In this document: piece after piece, positions 34,301-49,300 of the stretch | How positions within the stretch are numbered: position 1 is the first letter of the stretch | Layout: each line of letters begins with the position of its first letter | Assembly: GCF_963678635.1 (NCBI RefSeq) | Contig: NC_087063.1 | Location: forward strand, 49,611,220 to 49,675,219 | Source: Symsagittifera roscoffensis | Lineage: Eukaryota > Xenacoelomorpha > Acoela > Convolutidae | Reading direction: 5' to 3' | Length of the DNA: 64,000 nt | The notes under the pieces: generated by a model | Told to the model about the DNA's origin: nothing | The model's database searches: none | Seen by the model: only the letters and a program-made list of their open reading frames with translations | Made by a program: the position numbers and the translations under genes

Positions 34301-37300
34301 ATTTCAACATCAAAATTCATAAAGATTCATAAAGAGCAAACTCAATATTCACAAATGACGTCTTGGCAACTATCTACAGCTTTATTTCATTACTAGAAGT
34401 CGTTGAAACAGTTTATGCAACCCTAATCACAAACATCGCGACATGCAGCAGTAAGCACATAAAAAAATCTTTTTCCACGATTCTTAGATTCAGTTCGCAA
34501 AACACTCACTGATACAAAGACTTCACAATTAATAAAACTTGACTTACGAAGAATATTAGCATGGCTCATAATAGATTACTTTCAACACAAGCTAGAACTA
34601 AATGCACAATCTCGAAAAAAAAACTTCGCACACACTGTATCGAAAAAACATTTTTAGCAGATGCAACCAATTATGTATGGGACCCAGCATTGTATCAGGA
34701 TACGTTCTTTAATATACCAAACGGTGTTTCCAGTGAAGCAACCCAAGATATCTCAGTACATAAAAAACAACCTAGGAGTAACTCCAATAATGGCGGATGT
34801 CTCACATTTAAACTACAATTAAATGTTTTATGATAGAACATTTAACAAAAGTTTTAAAAAATTTATGAATAAACAAACTATTATAAATGGAACTTAACGC
34901 TAAATCGTCAAGGTTTTCAAACAGCATCATATTTCATTAGTAAATAAATTGTTGAAATAATTCTGCAATAACACAATGAAGTATATCACAGATACTTCTT
35001 TTCCGCAAACAACAGTGCAATTAACGGTTAAACCAACTGTTTCCTAATTGTTCCTACATTGATTAGGAAACATACAGACCAATCATCCAAGAAAACAAAA
35101 AATACAAATGTAAAAAAAGGGTTTTGCAAACCACGATTGTGACTGTTTTTGCAAATAGAAAAATTGCTTTTCCATTAGCACGACCACCCGTAACAATTCA
35201 CACCTAGAGTCAAGAACGTAACTACAATCATTAAACACCCAAAAACCCATCAACTCAATCGGTAACTTTTCTTGATAAATGAAAAAACTCAAACAGATCG
35301 CACTGGAAAATTTTCAATTTTTCAACAAAATCAACACTACGCAATCAATAAAGAAATTATTAAAATCCAATAACACCATTCAGCAGACGAAGAAGACTTT
35401 TATAAAAAGTCTTTATAAACAGCAAAACAACAATAATTAATTGAATTAGCAGTTGAACGACATATTTTAACCAGATGATATTTTTAAACCAAATGTTTTT
35501 GAAACCTATATCAATCCATCAAGACCACATAAAGTACAACAAAAGCTTCCTATAACACCGAATTTTGCACAAGCTAGTCATAACATACAATCACAAAATG
35601 CAACGCATACTCAAGGCTACCAACCAGAATCAATGAGAAACATAACTTAGCAGAAAACAATTCACAAATTTTACACAAAAATCTTTTTCAGCAGAAACAC
35701 TTCAAATGACGATGAACCCATGCCTCATGGGTGGATCAACTATAACATCAAATAAACCACTAATGAGATTTATAGAAACAGACCCTGAAAACTCAGTTGA
35801 AAATTTCTTAAATGTTGTCACAGTCAATTTAATTTTGAACTGGTCTTGGATTCATAGACGCACTGCAATGATACAAATCACACTCGACGGAGCAGCCCAA
35901 AATTGTTTTTCAGACCTCACCATAAAAAATAAATCCGATTGGAAACGTTTCAAACAAGAATTCTTTGATTCAGAATGAAACAAACAACATCGAAGAGTTG
36001 TTTGCACCAAAAAAGTAGACTCCCGACTTAAACTATAAAACAACTCGCCTCAATAACAAAAACTTTAGTACTAAAAGCATATTCTCTGAATACAAATAAT
36101 TATTAGAACCAAAAAATGACAGAACTTCGAATGACGAACTTAAAATGCATTAAGGTACACTAGCAAACAAAAGAAAACATCACAACCCTTTTCAACTCGC
36201 CAACCAGACGTAATTTTCCGTCAGCTCGTAGATAAAATAAAACAAACAGATATCACAACGAAGTTAGAAGAAACAGAAAAATTATAATTACAATGTGTCA
36301 ATAATTTTCAGACAACTACGTCAAATATAAATGACATTCACGACTTTTATAGTGAGTTAGCAGAAACAACCACTCAAATTCTCATGATATACAAAACTAA
36401 CCCAAATTTCAAAAAAAAAAATGGTTCGAACTACATGAGAAAGGAACCCGAAATCGTTTTAAAATTTTTTTTTTGAAAAAATTATTTAAAATTTATACAA
36501 AAAGAACCGAATTTGTTTAAAAATGGTTTAACTGCTGCCGTACATACGAAAAAAGTAATGCCGAATGTAGTCGAAAGCAACACGACAAATCAGACAGACC
36601 ACCAAAATAATAAAAACCAGATAAATTTTCTTACCAATACATGAAGAAAGCTCAAAAACTACCACACAAAAATATTGAAAGCAACATTACCTCAGAAAAT
36701 TTTTTTTCATCCAGCTATAGTAACAGTAGATCAAATACACAAAACACCGACAACTTTCGACGAAAATCCATAAATTGACGAAATTTTCAATTTTATTCAC
36801 ATAACAGATATATCCGCTCGAAGAGTCACAATAGCAGTACAGAAACAAGTACTCAGTATCAAACTCTTATAGAATTAAATAACCTAATTACTATATTCAC
36901 CGTTCAAATTTGAAATAACCGTAATCAATATTTCTCAATTGATTGTTCCAGTCAATCTTCAAACAACCGCAATGGGGATTACTCAAAAAAGACCTAGAAA
37001 CTACTCAAATAACAGTTTAACAGTTCGAATAATAGGAATTCTATTAACCGATTGCGTGAAAACTCAAATAATTACAACAATAGAAACAACAGCTACCAAA
37101 ATAGATCACAAAACTATTCACAGTCGTCACATCGAAACAACTCACAGTCTTCAAAAAGACAAAATCAAAATTATAGAATCAGCAAAAAATTATAAACAGG
37201 TACAAGCAACAGTTGAAACAATTCCAGACCCATCAAGAATAGATAAGACAAAAACTTAGGATGTGCAATTAACTCATATATTTTGTGAAAGCAGCTATGA

Positions 37301-40300
37301 AGCAAGTGAAAACGAAAACACATTAGTTATTCTGATGTTAAAAAGAGATCACGAATATGAAACTCCAGTTCAATTTGATCACTAACAGAACGAATTCCCG
37401 ATAATAACCTTAACATGCCTAGCATAGGCCAAACAGCCGATAAAAACTTTGCTCCACGTCTCATCGAAAATCACGCCAACTCAATTAATATATAACAAAT
37501 ACGACACCAAAAACACCTCCTCCTAAAGGAAAAATTTGATACATTCCAGAAAACTAAAAATTGTCAACCACCAGTTGTTGAAATAGATTTTCTCTAAGAT
37601 TCAGGAGCAGAATTAACTATCATAAATATCAATACACCGAATGAAACTCATTTATTACATCTGAGCTTTATATTTTATAAAACCCTAAGAAAGATAGCTA
37701 CAGCACAAAGAAAAAACTGAAAAAAACAACAAAAATTTCAATTATCTCTCATACCAAGGAATACGATAGAACAAAATAAACTTCTATAAAACCCTTTAAA
37801 CAGATGTTTTTTATCACAGATATCAAACACAATACAGTAGGTAAACCTTTCAATACTTGATACATACCAACAATTAATACATTCAATTGTAAAGTACAAT
37901 TAAAGATAAAAACACAGGAACAAGTAAAACTCGTTCATTATTTTTCCTACGTCTCAATCAGCCGCCTCCATTTCTTCAAAAGCTACTTTACTTACAATCA
38001 ATAACGATAGCATTTGGAAGCATTAACTGGGTACACGTACAATTTTATACTAACTCAAAATCATCAATTCAACAAGGGTCAGAAAACACAACAGTTGTAT
38101 ATGTCTGACATTGATCTCAGACCAATTCATAAATTCTTTCGAGTAACAATCTCATCAATCAAATACGCAAAAAATACAAACTCAGATTTTATTAACCTAC
38201 TTGTATACTTCATTTCTCCATACAAAATCACCCTTCACTAAAACTTGCTAGAGTTTTGTGAAACAAACGCAACACTACATTCTTTTCAAGAAAAAGCATA
38301 TAGAGTAAAACATATTTTAGAAGTACCAGATATTTGTCAATCTAATATAGTTGATGAAGAATTGCGAATCCAAAATTTTATGAAAAAACCAAACCAAAAC
38401 ACCAACTTTTCAATAAAACTCGTATTTTAAACCTTCAGTTCAGATTTTTTCAAAACAACAGACGTTTTAAAGAAAGTTCGTTTTCCAACACTCTTAGATA
38501 AACCAAAAAGAGATCGAACAACTAGCAATTAATCTAAAAAAAACCCCAATGTAAATGCCACCCTAAAATTTGGTGCGTGAAAATTACATTCATACCTACA
38601 TCATCTATTTAAACCCGACACAGTCTCCAAAATTAACATGCAAGTAAAGTTCCTATACAAATACAAGACAAAGTAAACAGACTTTTGGATCTTTTCCATT
38701 AATAAAAAATTAGTCATCGAGTAAACTAAAAACAACAACCAAAAGGAAATAAATTTTAAAGCCCACGTATTATATTAGCGAAAGGAGAATCCCTCAAAAT
38801 GGTACTAGACGCAAGATATTTAAATTCTCTGATCCTTGAATCCAAAATCAATTGGCCCATCAAACCAATATAAGGAATTCTCTCAAGCATAAATGGACAA
38901 TACTACGAAACAGCAGACAAGAACAGCGCACATACCCAAATGCGCCTGGATGAACAATCACACCGCTTAACTCAATTCGTTAATGGAAATCAACAAATCG
39001 AAAGTGAGAGACTGTTCTATAGTATTTCTAGAGGACCAGCAGTTTTTCCCGCATTCATGAGGAAAACACTTTGACCATTAAATTTAGGTAAAACTGTAAT
39101 CACACACTCAGACGATGTCTTCATACAATCACAAGCAAAAGCACAATTGTTCAAAGTTTTAGAAAAATCGCATCCTATTTACAAAAAAATTGGAAGCAGC
39201 TTCAAATTATTCACATTTTGTCCTCGCGTTGAGTTCTTATGGACCTATCATCAAAAGACAAAAAATGACTCATTTGACCAAAAAGTCCTGTAGTTCGATT
39301 TACATATCACAAACTTAGAAAATTTTAGCTTTAGACAGAAATCTAATCCAAATCATTTATCGGTTTTAACTAAGTTTGATAAAATTTCCCATTTTACACA
39401 TAGTTTAGACATCAGGTAAAAATTTTGCTTTACCAGATTCCTAACACGAGAAACGACAGTTGAAAATCCACAAAATATAAAAATTTTCCTTGCAAAAGAC
39501 GAAACATCACATCGATTAGAATGCAAATACTCAGTAACAAATTGACTCAGATAACAAACAGTTAAATCATTCAGACAATTTCCCACTTTATTTCGAAGGT
39601 CAAAATAGCTCATGTGAAGTTGATTTAACAGGAAAAAACAACAAGTTTAAACCCATGCCTTTTTCCTCATGGATAACAACAAAACACAATTAAAAACACC
39701 AAAAACAAATTCCAGAACGTTATAAGACCTTCTCATTAAAAAAAACAAGACTTAGTTGACAAAATCAAAATAGCAGGACCATCTGATACCAACACGAAAA
39801 TTACAATAAAAGAAGTATTTGATTTACGAGACACGGTTGATAACAAACCGCTAACTTGTCAAGAGATACAGAACAGTTTTTACCACATACAGTTAAACTA
39901 CCATAGACCTACGCAAAAATATCAAAATCTTCAATCTGTTTTTCGCCAAATGAAATCTTGTCATAAATATAAAACTGAACCCGGAAAGGCAGATATCACC
40001 ATCTTAGGAAACAAAACCCTATATCGTTACTTCCGAAAATTTGTGAAAACAAAAAATGATTAAACAAAGATAGTCAAAAATCTTTACACAGATATTAAAC
40101 TCCTCTATCTTCCTTTCAGTTTAATATTAATCGCATTTTACACATCACAAAAATACAGATTGGTTCTATAAAAATCATGTTTTCATCGAAAGTTTTTACT
40201 TCCCACACGCACCAATATGAAAAAAAGTACTTTTCAATGAATGTCTCTGTTGCCAAATAGAAACTATTGCCACATTATAGACAAATTGCCGAAAAACAAG

Positions 40301-43300
40301 ACTTTAAAGTACAGTTTTTACATTTCAGTCATAGGGTTTCAGTTGATGCAAAAATCCCTTTCCCACTTTTTTCTGAAACAAACTCTTACATTATGGTAAC
40401 TCTAGACGCATTTACACATTATGTAGCATTTGAGCAAAAATAGTAATACCCGAAATCCTTGTTACAGGGAACTGAACTTATCATTGATGAAATAGTCATA
40501 TGATGTCACTTAAATAAAATTAGACGTAAATGTAGAACATTGTCCGTCCCATGGACTAATGAATTATTCGAAGGCATGAATCATTCACTTCAACAAATTT
40601 TCCGATGTATATTTAGCGGAAACGATAATATACACTGGATGGTCAGCAGATATTAAATTAGTTCAACTCGCACTAATTTCAAATGTTTCAACTCGCGCAT
40701 AGAATCTCAACACGCAACAACTTTTAAATAATTACCTCATGAAAAAGTTTTTAATCAAAAGCCACTTTAACCAACAATGTTCACTGCTAATTCCCCAAAA
40801 AAATGCACAAAGTTATGGTAAGTCATCGTAAATCTCCCTTTGTTATAATCTACCACTTCACAGTCACGATGAATATCTTTTTTATCATCCACAAATCTTA
40901 AAACTAGCTACCGGTACCCTTACGAAAAAAAAGATAAACAACACAATTGTGAAAAAACGCAGAAACTTATTTTAAAAAAAATAATCATTAAAAAGACAAA
41001 ATCTTCACTGTCAACTCAGTTCACGTTTTACACCAATCAAAATTAGGATCTTTTGTTTTTATCCCAAACTTTAAAAACATAAAGGAATTTCACAGTAATT
41101 ATATCCCATAAAAACCATATCAAATCATTGACAAACGTACAGATGTAAAATACGAACTAATCGGTTAAAAAAGGAAATCACTCAGCATAGAAAAATCCTC
41201 TTATCTTTTTATTCAAAAGAGTACACTTTTGGCGAACTAATACAGTTAGTTTTTTACTAGATTCCATTTGTTTAAACACCTCGGGAAATCAGTGATCCCA
41301 AAATAACAACGATTTCAACAACATTACCAATGCCAACAATTGAAACAAAAAAATCCCAGTAAAACCCACTAAATTCACCGCAATTACAAAGAACGAATCA
41401 AGACTTAAAAGACAAAATTTAAAGCCTGAAGCTAAAAATAATCGCAACAACTCCAATCATATTGACTCCGAAACCAGCCAGAAAAGATTTTTAAATTCTA
41501 TTACTCAATCTAAAGTATTTAAAAAGGCAGAATTTCAACAACCATCTAAAGATTATCGTTATCTTCGAACAATCATAAAAGCCAAAACTTCTATACAAAA
41601 TTATCACAATTAGAAAAAAAATAAACAAAAGTTAACTTCAATTTTTCAAAATCATATTCTCTCATTCTTACTTCTCAGAAATTATCATTCAAAAATCAAT
41701 CAATCATAACACTTGAAGTTGTCACACTTTTTTTCCGCTACTGCTTTTATTGACTTTAAATTGACCCAGAACTAAAATTCAAACTTTGAGGCATCCAGGT
41801 CAAAATTTAAACAATATCTCATATTTGACAACATAAATAAATATCATACAATGAGTTACACTCAATACACAAATCAACAATTTTGAACCTAATCAGACCC
41901 CATAATTCCCCTACAAAAAATAAGTAAACTAGCCTAAAGCTGAAAAATTATAAGATTACAGCCTAAAAAAAATCTAACCCGCAAAAACCCATAATCATCC
42001 AAAAAAAAAAACAAGAATTAGCGAGCTATATCAAAACGTCCAGATTTTCATTCACTAAAACTTCTCCATACACAGCCTATTTGTCAAAAGTCAATGAACA
42101 TCAATGAACATTCTCTAAAAAAAATCAGATATTGCTCAATTTACAGTCAGTTGTTCGAATTTTGAAAAACGCTTCTAACAAACTTCATAATTTTTTCACT
42201 AATAAATTAAAGCTGTAGCACTTTATTGAAGCGATGCTTTAGAGTTTACAATAATCATAAACAAACTTTTCGTTTTCCCAGACATTTGACAACCTAACCA
42301 GGTACAATAATCAAAAATTTTTCTTCCAAACTATTAAAAATCTTCTCAACAAAACAGACCTCCTGATATTTTTTGTAAATTTCCTAACAGTAAAAGCTTC
42401 CCACATGTTGACCATCTATACATGTTTTAAGAAAGCTTTAATTGCATTGATCCTAGTAATTATTTCAACTTATCATTTTTGTTGAAAACTACTACCAAGA
42501 ACATTCATTTTAAAACTTCGTCGAAAACTTCTAAAAAGAAAAATCAAAGATGCTGATCCAACCCCTAAAACAGATTCCCCATCTAGCAACCTATCCCAAC
42601 ATCCGAACTAAAACCTCCGTACAACTCCTACTATCTCAATTCAATCAACTCAGTATCTAATGTCTACTAGTATAATATACGTAGAAAACCCATATACCTT
42701 TGAAGATAGACAAGCACCCTTATTACAACCATTAACACCAGCTCATCACGACACTCCCTTAAGTGAACCATAGTACAAACCATCCTATAATATCCACCCA
42801 ACATTACCATTAGGTCTGAATAGAACAAGATAACATAATCCAAACCGAAACCCGAATAATCAAATTGATCGACAAATAATTCATACATGACGAAACAAGA
42901 ATTTGATGACACCACGAGTTCAATTCAACATACCCTCATCTTCTACATCACCCCCTCTTAAACTCTCAGGCAATACACTAAAAAACGCACCTCCGCCTGT
43001 AAATTTCAATTCACAGCAAAACACACCGATTTTTTCATCAGAATAGTTAGGCTCAACACCCACTTTTGAAAATATCAAAGAAAACCGTTTAATCCCCCAA
43101 CCTCTTCACAAAAGCTCCCACTTTGAAAGAACTATTATTTTTCCAAGGTGATTTAAACCTCGCCGACGGTCCAATCGATAGTCCTTCAAAAACAACGTCA
43201 TAAATTCTACCAGAAACAAATTTCCTACCATCAACACCTTCCTTAACAAGTATATCATCTTTAAATATTTTCCCAATAGACCTTCAACGTCATCAAAATA

Positions 43301-46300
43301 ATAGATTTCAATAACTACAAAAAAGCACGACGACTATGTTGAAACACTTCCGCGCACTCCTTTTTTGATTAATTATTAGATATCAGCCGCCGACACAATT
43401 GGGAGCTAAAATGACTACAGTACAGACACGATACACATAAAGATATCCAAGATTGGACACAACATCAAAAACTATCTCAACAGAAATTATAACTAAAATT
43501 TGAAATAGTATTGAAAATTAAATAAACTCACCAATCACCCATTACCACTTTCTCAACGTGACATTAAAGTTCAATCCTTGCCTCCTCCATTTTTTTTGCA
43601 CTGAATTAATATACAAATACGATTATACCTCATTCCATATTCTAATTTCAGGAATATCGTACACATTGTCTATTAAAAATTTTATTAATTAACTCCCTTT
43701 ACCTCTAATCACATCTGGAACCAAGTAACCACATACACCTGTATCTACTGGAGCCAAGAAATCGCAATATCTTTATCCACAGGATTTTATAGTAAGTCAC
43801 TATGATTAGTTAGGTTAAACACCCACTTCTGAAAAAATCAAAGAAAACCGTTTAATCCCCCAACCTCTTCACACAAGCTCCCACTTCGAATGAGCTATTC
43901 TTTTTGCAAGGTGATTCAAACCTCGCCAACGGTCCAATCGATACTTCTTCAGACACAACGTCAAAAACTCTACCAGTAACAAATTACCTAACATCAACAC
44001 CTTCCGTAACAAGTATATCATCTTTAAATACTTTCCCAAAAAAACTTCAACGTCATCAAAATAAGAGATATCAATAGTTACAAAAAATCACGACGACTAT
44101 CTTGAAACACTTCTGCAGCACCACCTCCTTTTTTGATTAATTTTTAGATATCAGCCGCCGACACAATTGGGCACTAAATTGACTAAAGTACAGACACGAT
44201 ACACATAAAGATATCCAAGATCACAACATCAAAAACTATCTCATCAGAAATTATAACCTAAATTTGAAATAGTTTTGAAATTTAAAAAATCTCACCAATC
44301 ACCCATTACCACTATCTCAATGTGACATCCTTGCCTCGTCCATTCATTTATTTGCACAGAATTAATTTACAAATATGATAGATACACAAAAAAGACCATA
44401 AATTAAACATCATTTCGTATTCCACTTTCAGGAATATTATACACATTTTCTATTAAAAATTTTTTATTAATTAACTCCCTTTACCTCTAATCACATCTGG
44501 AACCAAGTAACCACAAACACCTGTATCCACTGGAACCAAGAAATTGCAATATCTTTATCCACAGGATTTTATAGTATGTCACTATGATTAGTTAGGTTAA
44601 ACACCCACTTCTGAAAAAATCAAAGAAAACCGTTTAATCCCCCAACCTCTTCACAAAAGCTCCCACTTTGAATTAACTATTCTTTTTGCCAGGTGATTCA
44701 AACCTCGCCAACGGTCCAATCGATAATTCTTCAGACACAACGTCATAAACTCTACCAGTAACAAATAACCTACCATCAACACCTTCCGTAACAAGTATAT
44801 CATCTTTAATATCTTTCCCAATAAAACTTCAACGTCATCAAAATAAGAGATATCAATAGTTACAAAAAATCACGACGACTATATTGAAACACTTCCGCGC
44901 ACTTCTTTTTTGATTAATTATTAGATATCAGCCGCCGACACAATTGGGCACTAAATTGACTAAAGTACAGACACGATACACATAAAGATATCCAAGATCA
45001 CAACATCAAAAACTATCTCATCAGAAATTATAACCTAAATTTGAAATAGTTTTAAAATTTAAAAAATCTCACCAATCATCCATTACCACTATCTCAATGT
45101 GACATCCTTGCCTCGTCCATTCATTTATTTGCACAGAATTAATTTACAAATACGATAGATACACAAAAAAGACCATAAATTAAACATCATTTCGTATTCC
45201 ACTTTCAGGAATATTATACACATTTTCTATTAAATTTTTTTTTTACTAATTAACTCCCTTTACCTCTAATCTTATCAGTAAGCAAGTAATCACATACACT
45301 GGTATCCACTGGATCCACGAAATCAGAAACACCTGTATTCACAAACAGGATCACAGGATTTTTTAGTAAGTCACTTTGTTTGCAAAAACAATCAACAAAA
45401 AACACTACATAGATACGCAAAACACCAAGTTACCCAAGGCGAATCAAAATCCCAAGCACTCGAAAAAACTTAAGTATTTGCAACCTTTTACTCAAAAACG
45501 CGCGCTTTAAAGCTAACAGGTTATAGGTTCACGGGTAATTTTTCTATAGTAAAGTTGAACGATACTTACATCTTGATCCCGAAGACTGTAAAAAGTAACT
45601 AAACGTTGAAAGTTAGTGAAACAAAAAGACATCACTCGAACACTAGGAAATTTTTAAGTTTCCCAGGTTCACCACATCAACATCAACTTGATTAACATCA
45701 AAGCCATATACAACTAGATGAAAAATTTCCCTACCACAGTGCACACGAACAATTAACGTACAATCTTCATGATAATTATCGGATACCACGCCAATTAATT
45801 GACCACTCCATTTGTAAAGCAGGCAGAAAGGACTCCGTATACCAAAAAAATAATTTTCTTTGATTGGAAATCAAAGCCTGAACAAATTCAACTTACACGC
45901 CATTTAAAAGGTGATACTAGATTATATCAAGGATTCGGCTTATCGTGTTGAATTGATCAAGGATATTGCGATCCCACCGCCCGCAACAAGGCAACCAAAG
46001 TTTGGTTTCCTGAAGACACATTTACTACCTTTCAAATCGCTAAAATCTAGATAGGATTAATTTCTACAAACTTTTTTTTATCGAATCTATACCATTTGAA
46101 CGATTAAATTTTAATGGAACAAAATGAGCTGAAAATCCCTATAGAAACATACAAAGTGTTGAAAAAAGTAAACACGTTTTCAAGTACATCCGGAAACTGA
46201 ATTAGCATGCAAATTTTAGAAACCACTATTTAGAACTCAAAACTCTGAATTACTAGTTGAATATAAAAAAGTTTTTGTTAGGAAAACAGGAAAACTCATA

Positions 46301-49300
46301 ATCCACTAAAAAATCTCAAAACAAAACAGAAACGATGAAAAATCTTACATACCAGTCACACTACAGTTTAATATTAATCGCATTTTTCACAATACAAAAA
46401 CACAGATTGGTTCTAAAAAAGTCATATTTTCATCCAAAGTTTTTACTTCCCATACGCACCAATATGAGAAAAAAGTACTTTTCAATTAATGTCTCTGTTG
46501 CAGTTAATGAAACATCCTCACAGTCATAATAGATATAAACCAATAACTAGAAAGTTTTTCTAATAAAAAGTTTGTTTGCTATGTAAATTTGAAAAACGGC
46601 CTAGTTTCCTTACAAATACGTTAAGTAATACCGGTGGCAGCATTTAACTGTTAACTTTTCAAGCCTTTAAATTGATTTTTGACTAGCTCACGAAAACAGA
46701 AAATGGTATATGTATGTTGCAATTTACTATTATTAACGGGTAAAAATGTATTTTTTTAAGAAAATAAAATTTCTTACCTGATATTATAAAAAACGCACCT
46801 TAGCATTAGTTGTTTCAATCAAATCAGAAAAAGACAACATCCTCACAGTCAACTCAGTTCACGTTTTACACCAATCTAAATTAGGATCTTTTGTATTTAT
46901 CCCAATCTTTAAAAACATAAAAGAATTTCACAGTAATTATATCCCATAAAAACCATACCAAATCATTGACAAACGTACAGATGTAAAATACGAACTAATC
47001 GGTTAAAAAAGGAAATCACTCAGCATAGAAAAATCCTCTTATCATTTTATTCAAAAGAGTACGCTTTTCACGAACTAATACAATTATTTTTTTTACTAGA
47101 CTCCATTTGTTTAAACACCTCGGGAAATCAGTGATCCCAAAATAACAGCAATTTCAACAACATTACCAATGCCAACAATTGAAACAACAAAAAATCCCAG
47201 TAAAACCCACTAAGTTTACCGCAATTACACAAAGAACAAATCAAAACTTAAAAGAGAAAATTTAAAGCCTGAAACTAAAAATAATCGCAACAACGCCAAT
47301 CATCTTGACTCCAAAACCAGCCAGAAAAAATTTTAAAATTCTATTACTCAATCTAAAGTATTTAAAAAGGCAGAAATTCAACAGCCATCTAAAAATTATC
47401 GTTATCCTCGAACAATCATAAATGTCTGCGAATTTCTCTGTTGCCAAATAGGGAAACTATTGCCACATCAGAGACAAATTGCCGAAAAACAAGACTTTCA
47501 AGTACAGTTTTTACATTTCAATCATAGAGTTTCATTTGATGCAAAAATTTTTTCCCACTTTTTTCTGAAACAAACTCTTACATTATGGTAACTGTAGACG
47601 CATTTACACATTATGTAGCATTAGAGCAAAAATGTTTATACCCGAAATCCTTGTTACAGGGAACTGAACTTATCATTGATGAAATAGTCATTTGATATCA
47701 CTAAAATAAAATAAGACGTAAATCTAGAACATTGTCCGCCCCATGGACTAATGGATTATTCAAGGCATGAATCGTTCACTTCAACAAATTCTCCGATGTA
47801 TAATTTGCGGAAACGATAAAAAAAACACTGAATGGTCAGCAGATGTAAAATTAGTTCAACTCGCACTAATTTCAAAGGTTTCAACTCGCGCATATAATCT
47901 CAACACGCAACCACCTTTTAATAATTACCTCATGAAAAAGATTTTAATCAAAAGCCACGTTAACCAACAATGTTCACTGCTATTTCCTCAAAAAATGCAC
48001 AAAGTTATGGTAAGTCATCGTAAGACTCCCTTTGTTATAATCTACCATTTCACAGTCACGATGAAGATCATTTTTATCATCCACAAATCTTAAAACTAGC
48101 TACCGGTACCCACACGAAAAATTTTTCAAAAACATAAACAACACATTTTAAAAAAAACGCAGAAACTTATTAAAAAAATCAATAAAAAGACAGCATCCTC
48201 ACAGTCAACTCAGTTCACGTTTTACACCAATCTAAATTAGGATCTTTTGTATTTATCCCAAACTTTAAAAACATAAAGGAAGTTCACAGTAATTATATCC
48301 CATAAAAACCATATCAAATCATTGACAAACATACAGATGTAAAATACGAACTAATCGGTTAAAAAAGGAAATCACTCAGCATAGAAAAATCCTCTTATCA
48401 TTTTATTCAAAAGAGTACGCTTTTCGCGAACTAATACAATTATTTTTTTTACTAGACTCCATTTGTTTAAACACCTCGGGAAATCAGTGATCCCAAAATA
48501 ACAGCAATTTCAACAACATTACCAATGCCAACAATTGAAACAAAAAAAATCCCAGTAAACCCACTAAAATTACCGCAATTACACAAAGAACGAATCAAAA
48601 CTTAAAAGACAAAATTTAAAGCCTTAAACTAAAAATAATCGCAGCAACGCCAATCATATTGACTCCAAAACCAGCCAGAAAAGATTTTAAAATTCTATTA
48701 CTCAATCTAAAATATTTAAAAAGGCAGAAATTCAACAACCATCTGAAAATTATCGTTATCTTCGAACAATCATAAAAGCCAAAATTTCTTCACAAAATTA
48801 TCACAATTAGAAAAAAAAACAAACAAAAGTTATCTTCAATTTTTCAAAATCATATTCTCTTATTCTTACTTCTCAGAAATAATCATCCAAAAATCAACCA
48901 ATCAGAATACTTGAAGTTGTCACACTTTTTTGCCGCTACTGTTTTTATTGACTTTAAATTGACCCAGAACTAAAACTCAAACTTTGAGGCATCCAAGTCA
49001 AAATAATAAACAATACCTCATATTTGACAACAAAAATAAATATCATACAATTAGTTACACTCAATACACAAATCAACAATTTTGAACCTAATCAGACCCC
49101 ATAAACCCCTAACAAAAAATAAGTAAACTAGCCTAAAGCTGAAAAATCATAAGATTACAGCCTAAAAAATCTAACCCGCAAAAACCCATAATCATCCAAA
49201 AAAAACAAGAATTAGCGAGCTATATCAAAACGTCCAGATTTTCATTCACTAAAACTTCTCCATACACAGCCTATTTGTCAAAAGTCAATGAACAGTCTGA

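Larger units (their letters stand above)
40118..46360 (+). repeat. Tandem block 1 of intronic retroelement
   Basis: Homologous to 46,365-51,990 with an offset of about 7.2 kb from the integrase through the first ~770-bp unit (40,250/47,435; 42,660/49,855; 43,046/50,241). After that the offset falls to ~5.6 kb because block 1 has two additional ~770-bp units. Contains the integrase, a ~2-kb region of unknown function and an envelope-like frame. Confidence 0.8.

Noticed and set aside
34561-34833. 90-codon ATG frame as a host gene
   Set aside because: It sits in the strand-skewed retroelement block inside an intron and has no recognised domain.
42667-42915. Minus-strand 82-codon frame repeated at 49,863-50,111
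   Set aside because: Its duplication follows from the 7.2-kb tandem blocks, and the + strand reads as decayed retroelement coding sequence.
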